The translations under genes and the position numbers were made by a program. DNA of 6,878 nt, taken from the NCBI GenBank assembly GCA_003133005.1, contig PKZI01000228.1:1-6878 (forward strand). Direction: 5' to 3'. Below are positions 4,825-6,878 of the stretch, piece by piece. This DNA comes from Acidimicrobiaceae bacterium (GTDB lineage Bacteria > Actinomycetota > Acidimicrobiia > Acidimicrobiales > RAAP-2). Each line of letters begins with the position of its first letter. The stretch's first letter is position 1. The notes under the pieces are model-generated. The model searched no databases and was not told the origin of the DNA. It was given only the letters and a program-made list of their open reading frames with translations.

Positions 4825-5310
4825 TCAAGCCAGGGTGTTGTGGGAACGGGCGTGTCTCGCGTTCCAAACGTGGGCAGCAAATTGCACAATCGCCACCGAA
4901 ATACAAGCGATAACGAAGGATCCTATGACGTCGATTGGGTGATGGATTCGAGACACCACGCGGGCCCAACCAATCAGGACGGCAATCACTAATAGGAGTG
5001 AGCCGGTGGAACGTGAATAGAGCAGTATGACAAATCCAAGAAATGAAGCCGCCAAAGCATGATCCGAGGGAAAGCCGTTATCGGGGGCGTGCGCAAAGTA
5101 AGGAACAACGTGCTCGCTCACAAAGGGCCGAGTGTCGTAGTAGACACGCCCCGCCACTTGCGCCAGTCCCTCTGCAATGGCGCCTCCAACCACCACCCGC
5201 CAGCCGAGTGCGATCTTTTCTCTCGTCGACGCCCGCAACCAGAACACTGCGGCGATCAGCAGACTGAGGAAGATAAAGTACTTCGCGATAAAGACAACCA
5301 CTCCGTGCAT
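4825..5310 (-). CDS. PAP2-family membrane phosphatase, BcrC-like (undecaprenyl-diphosphatase candidate)
   Basis: The 161-residue integral membrane protein has about five hydrophobic segments and the three PAP2 motifs (numbered from the upstream TTG 5313; subtract one for ATG 5310): GRVYYDTRPF at 55-64, FPSDHA at 81-86 (PSGH-type, His85), and ARVVSRIHHPID at 117-128, giving R118-x5-H124-x3-D128. His124 is the expected nucleophile, activated by Asp128. Size and motifs resemble BcrC/YbjG-type enzymes, which dephosphorylate undecaprenyl diphosphate on the outer face of the membrane to recycle the peptidoglycan carrier. Another lipid phosphatase role is possible. The usual lysine of motif 1 is replaced by Arg56 with slightly short spacing. 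Start: ATG 5310 has TAGACT six bases upstream and no Shine-Dalgarno, so the message is probably leaderless; TTG 5313 directly before it is an alternative. It is divergent from the DUF1059 gene. Confidence 0.88.
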   Translation of the reverse strand: MHGVVVFIAKYFIFLSLLIAAVFWLRASTREKIALGWRVVVGGAIAEGLAQVAGRVYYDTRPFVSEHVVPYFAHAPDNGFPSDHALAASFLGFVILLYSRSTGSLLLVIAVLIGWARVVSRIHHPIDVIGSFVIACISVAIVQFAAHVWNARHARSHNTLA

Positions 5311-5316
5311 CAAATG

Positions 5317-5322
5317 AGTCTA
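5317..5322 (-). promoter_or_regulatory. -10 box for the PAP2 gene, probably leaderless
   Basis: On the minus strand this reads TAGACT (TAnnnT), followed by six bases (CATTTG) and ATG 5310. There is no purine-rich ribosome binding site in between and no clear -35. The spacing equals that of the boxes before 4281, 5882 and 6860. Confidence 0.45.
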
Positions 5323-5366
5323 AGAGAGTTACGGTGCGTCACAGAAAAGCATTGTGCACGTTCTTG

Positions 5367-5372
5367 TAAAAT
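5367..5372 (+). promoter_or_regulatory. candidate -10 box for the DUF1059 gene
   Basis: TAAAAT, preceded directly by TTG, lies about 28 bases before ATG 5401. A start near 5380 would give a short leader made almost wholly of purines (5373-5400) and containing the ribosome binding site. No convincing -35 is present. Confidence 0.35.
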
Positions 5373-5400
5373 GAGGCGAGGAAAGGAAGGGAGGAGAAAA

Positions 5401-5637
5401 ATGAAAACAATGACTTGTCAACAATTGGGTGGTCCGTGCAATCACGCTCACCACGGGGAGACCGCCGATGAGGTGATCAAGTTACAGGATCGGCACCTTA
5501 AGGAAGTGGTCGCGAGTGGTGACAAGGACCACGAACAGGCCTTGAAGGAGATGAAGGGTCGATGGAAGAATCCACTCAAAGGAATGGGCTGGTATAAGAA
5601 CGCCAAGAGTGACTTCGCAGCTCTTCCCGAGGAGTGA
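5401..5637 (+). CDS. DUF1059 family small protein
   Basis: This 78-residue soluble protein opens with MKTMTCQQLGGPCN, the hallmark start of DUF1059 proteins, including the conserved Cys6, LGG and Cys13. A charged helical body follows (ETADEVIKLQDRHLKEVVASGDKDHEQALKEMKGRW, 20-55), then a tail with DFAALPEE. His15, His17 and His18 near the two cysteines might help bind a metal, but that is a guess; the family has no established function. The start is ATG 5401, with GGAGGAG 5-7 bases upstream. An in-frame ATG at 5371 would add ten Arg/Lys/Gly-rich residues that are really the purine-rich leader, and it overlaps the -10 candidate. It is divergent from the PAP2 gene and codirectional with the CDF gene 244 bases downstream. 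The 5638-5881 interval holds no gene I can support. Confidence 0.88.
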   Translation: MKTMTCQQLGGPCNHAHHGETADEVIKLQDRHLKEVVASGDKDHEQALKEMKGRWKNPLKGMGWYKNAKSDFAALPEE

Positions 5638-5869
5638 ACTGAGGCTGCATGCTCTCTTGCCTACGAGCGTGACTGAATGCAAAGAAATGTGTTGGCCCGA
5701 AGTGGAAGTGCGTGAATCGGGTTGGAACGGTTCTGTTGTAGGCGAAGTCGCGTCTCTTGTCACGTGGTTTCCGTCCCTTCTTCTTCCGTTGAAGGACGCC
5801 TTGGTCGTGTTTCGAGATCCTTACCGTCACGAGGCGATGGTGGCGTAACCTGCGTGATGTGATGGCTCC

Positions 5870-5875
5870 TAGCGT
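5870..5875 (+). promoter_or_regulatory. -10 box for the CDF transporter, probably leaderless
   Basis: TAGCGT (TAnnnT) is followed by six bases (GTCTTG) and ATG 5882, with no Shine-Dalgarno between. No -35 is seen at 16-18 bases. As in the PAP2 gene, a TTG codon stands directly before the ATG. Confidence 0.4.
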
Positions 5876-5881
5876 GTCTTG

Positions 5882-6805
5882 ATGCGACATCATCACCACA
5901 ACGATGCTTCGAACGAAGTCCATTCGAGTAGTGATCGACGATACGTTCTCATGGCACTGGGTCTCATTAGCGGGTTCTTTGTTGCGGAAGTGGTGACCGC
6001 TGCTCTCGGCAATTCACTCGTCTTGTTCGCCGACGCCGGTCACATGCTGACCGACATTGGGGCACTGGCGTTAAGCGCGTGGGCGATTCGCCTAGCGAAT
6101 AGCCCAGCGCACGAACGCTGGACCTACGGACTTAAGCGCGCGGAGATCCTCGCTGCTGCGATAAACGCCATCGTGTTGGTCGTCGTCGCCATACTTATAG
6201 GGGTGGTAGCGGTGCGTCGTCTGATCGCACCGCAACACGTCACTGGTGGTCTTGTCTTCGCAGTCGCAATCGTCGGCGTTGCCGTCAATCTGCTGGCGAC
6301 GTGGGTACTCGCGAAGGCGAATCGACGGAGCCTCAATCTTCGTGCGGCGTACGCGCACATTGTGACAGATCTCTACGCCTTTGTCGGTACGGCAACGGCG
6401 GGACTCGTGATACTCATTGCCCATTGGCGCGAAGCGGACTCGGTCGCGGCACTTCTCGTCGGTGTCCTCATGGTCGCCACGGCGTGCGATTTACTGCGCG
6501 ATTCAGCTCGAATACTTCTTCAAGGCACCCCGGAGGATCTGAATCTTCGCGACGTACGCCAACGGTTGGTCGAGGTCGAGCACGTCCTTGACATCCACGA
6601 CCTGCACGCTTGGACCCTCACTTCTGGTTCCACGACACTTTCGGCGCACGTCATTGTAGAAAGCGAGTGCTTTGACACTGGCCACGCCCCTCAAATTCTT
6701 GACTCGCTGCAGGTATGTCTCTTGGAGCAGTTTGGCGTCTCGCACGCCACTTTCCAACTGGAGCCGCCCACGCACGCGTCGCACGAAGATGACATTCATC
6801 AATAG
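5882..6805 (+). CDS. cation diffusion facilitator (CDF), CzcD/ZitB-type zinc exporter
   Basis: This 307-residue protein has the CDF layout: a His-rich N-terminus (HHHH at 3-6), six membrane helices (about 21-42, 45-68, 88-108, 123-145, 158-181, 187-205) and a cytoplasmic ferredoxin-like C-domain. The transport site is H54-x3-D58 in helix 2 (DAGHMLTD, 51-58) and H159-x3-D163 in helix 5 (AHIVTD), the HD-HD set typical of Zn-transporting members. The C-domain contains LQGTPEDLNL and IHDLHAWTLTSGSTTLSAHV, as in CzcD, and the tail HASHEDDIH is again rich in metal ligands. Such proteins export Zn2+ (sometimes Cd2+ or Co2+) across the plasma membrane in exchange for protons as homodimers. No metal-responsive regulator gene or clear operator is next to it. 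Start at ATG 5882 from the -10 spacing; TTG 5879 would add one residue. Confidence 0.94.
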   Translation: MRHHHHNDASNEVHSSSDRRYVLMALGLISGFFVAEVVTAALGNSLVLFADAGHMLTDIGALALSAWAIRLANSPAHERWTYGLKRAEILAAAINAIVLVVVAILIGVVAVRRLIAPQHVTGGLVFAVAIVGVAVNLLATWVLAKANRRSLNLRAAYAHIVTDLYAFVGTATAGLVILIAHWREADSVAALLVGVLMVATACDLLRDSARILLQGTPEDLNLRDVRQRLVEVEHVLDIHDLHAWTLTSGSTTLSAHVIVESECFDTGHAPQILDSLQVCLLEQFGVSHATFQLEPPTHASHEDDIHQ

Positions 6806-6847
6806 TTTCGGCGGTTCAGTAAGTGTCGCACTCGTTGCGCCAGTCCG

Positions 6848-6853
6848 TATAAT
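6848..6853 (+). promoter_or_regulatory. perfect TATAAT -10 box for the gene at the right edge
   Basis: TATAAT matches the -10 consensus exactly and is followed by six bases (CCGCCT) and ATG 6860, again with no Shine-Dalgarno. At 17 bases upstream GTCGCA (6825-6830) matches TTGACA at only three positions. Confidence 0.5.
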
Positions 6854-6859
6854 CCGCCT

Positions 6860-6878
6860 ATGGGTCTTCGAGGCAGAA
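6860..6878 (+). CDS. start of an unidentified gene (cut by window edge)
   Basis: Only six complete codons are visible (MGLRGR), so no family can be named. The call rests on position: ATG 6860 lies six bases after a perfect TATAAT, the same layout as at 4281, 5310 and 5882, and it follows the CDF gene by 54 bases on the same strand. The reading frame cannot be tested within the window. Confidence 0.4.

Noticed and set aside
5609..5848. Plus-strand ORF between the DUF1059 and CDF genes; from GTG 5669 it would encode 59 residues with a hydrophobic middle.
   Set aside because: No recognisable family, no ribosome binding site or -10 at the right distance, and the full-length version overlaps the DUF1059 gene. 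It cannot be told from chance.
4..6878. Search for a mobile element, CRISPR array, toxin-antitoxin pair or defence island.
   Set aside because: No transposase, integrase, terminal repeats, repeat-spacer pattern, nuclease or toxin-antitoxin pair was seen. Gene content is ordinary and strands alternate without an operon.

Overview
The window looks like an ordinary chromosomal stretch from an actinobacterium of moderate GC content. An origin in or near Acidimicrobiia is a guess from family content, not something I can prove. The pointers to Actinomycetota are a secreted DUF4232-like protein, a PPOX-class flavin/F420-type oxidoreductase, a PrmC-related methyltransferase of the 'PYVPT' subgroup, a DUF1059 protein and several genes that appear to be leaderless. 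I see no rRNA, tRNA, CRISPR array, transposase, phage gene or attachment site.

Layout from left to right. (-) 5' part of an alpha/beta hydrolase (1-454, runs off the left edge). (+) A possible 36-residue ORF with a good ribosome binding site behind a hairpin (584-694). (-) PPOX-family oxidoreductase (724-1236). (+) Small dimeric-barrel-like protein (1393-1704). (-) 55-residue two-helix membrane protein (1770-1937). (+) Secreted DUF4232-like protein (2062-3024). (+) PrmC/HemK-related methyltransferase (3121-3888). (-) Possible 79-residue membrane protein (3996-4235). (+) SRPBCC/START-like protein (4281-4757). (-) PAP2 phosphatase resembling BcrC (4825-5310). (+) DUF1059 protein (5401-5637). 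(+) CDF zinc/cation exporter (5882-6805). (+) First six codons of another gene behind a perfect TATAAT (6860 to the right edge).

Most genes alternate strand and sit alone behind their own short promoter region, so there is no obvious multi-gene operon and no sign that the genes form one system. They read as separate housekeeping or accessory functions: lipid-carrier recycling (PAP2), cation export (CDF), methyl transfer (PrmC-like), redox (PPOX) and small-molecule binding (SRPBCC).

The most consistent non-coding pattern is a -10 box ending 5-6 bases before the start codon at 2062, 4281, 5310 (minus strand), 5882 and 6860, with no Shine-Dalgarno sequence. This suggests widespread leaderless transcription. 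Other points worth a look are the degenerate catalytic motif of the PrmC-like protein, a possible N-terminal frameshift in the 1393 gene, a 9-bp inverted repeat spanning the start of the 55-residue membrane protein gene, and hairpins lacking U-tracts after 3024 and around 3888.
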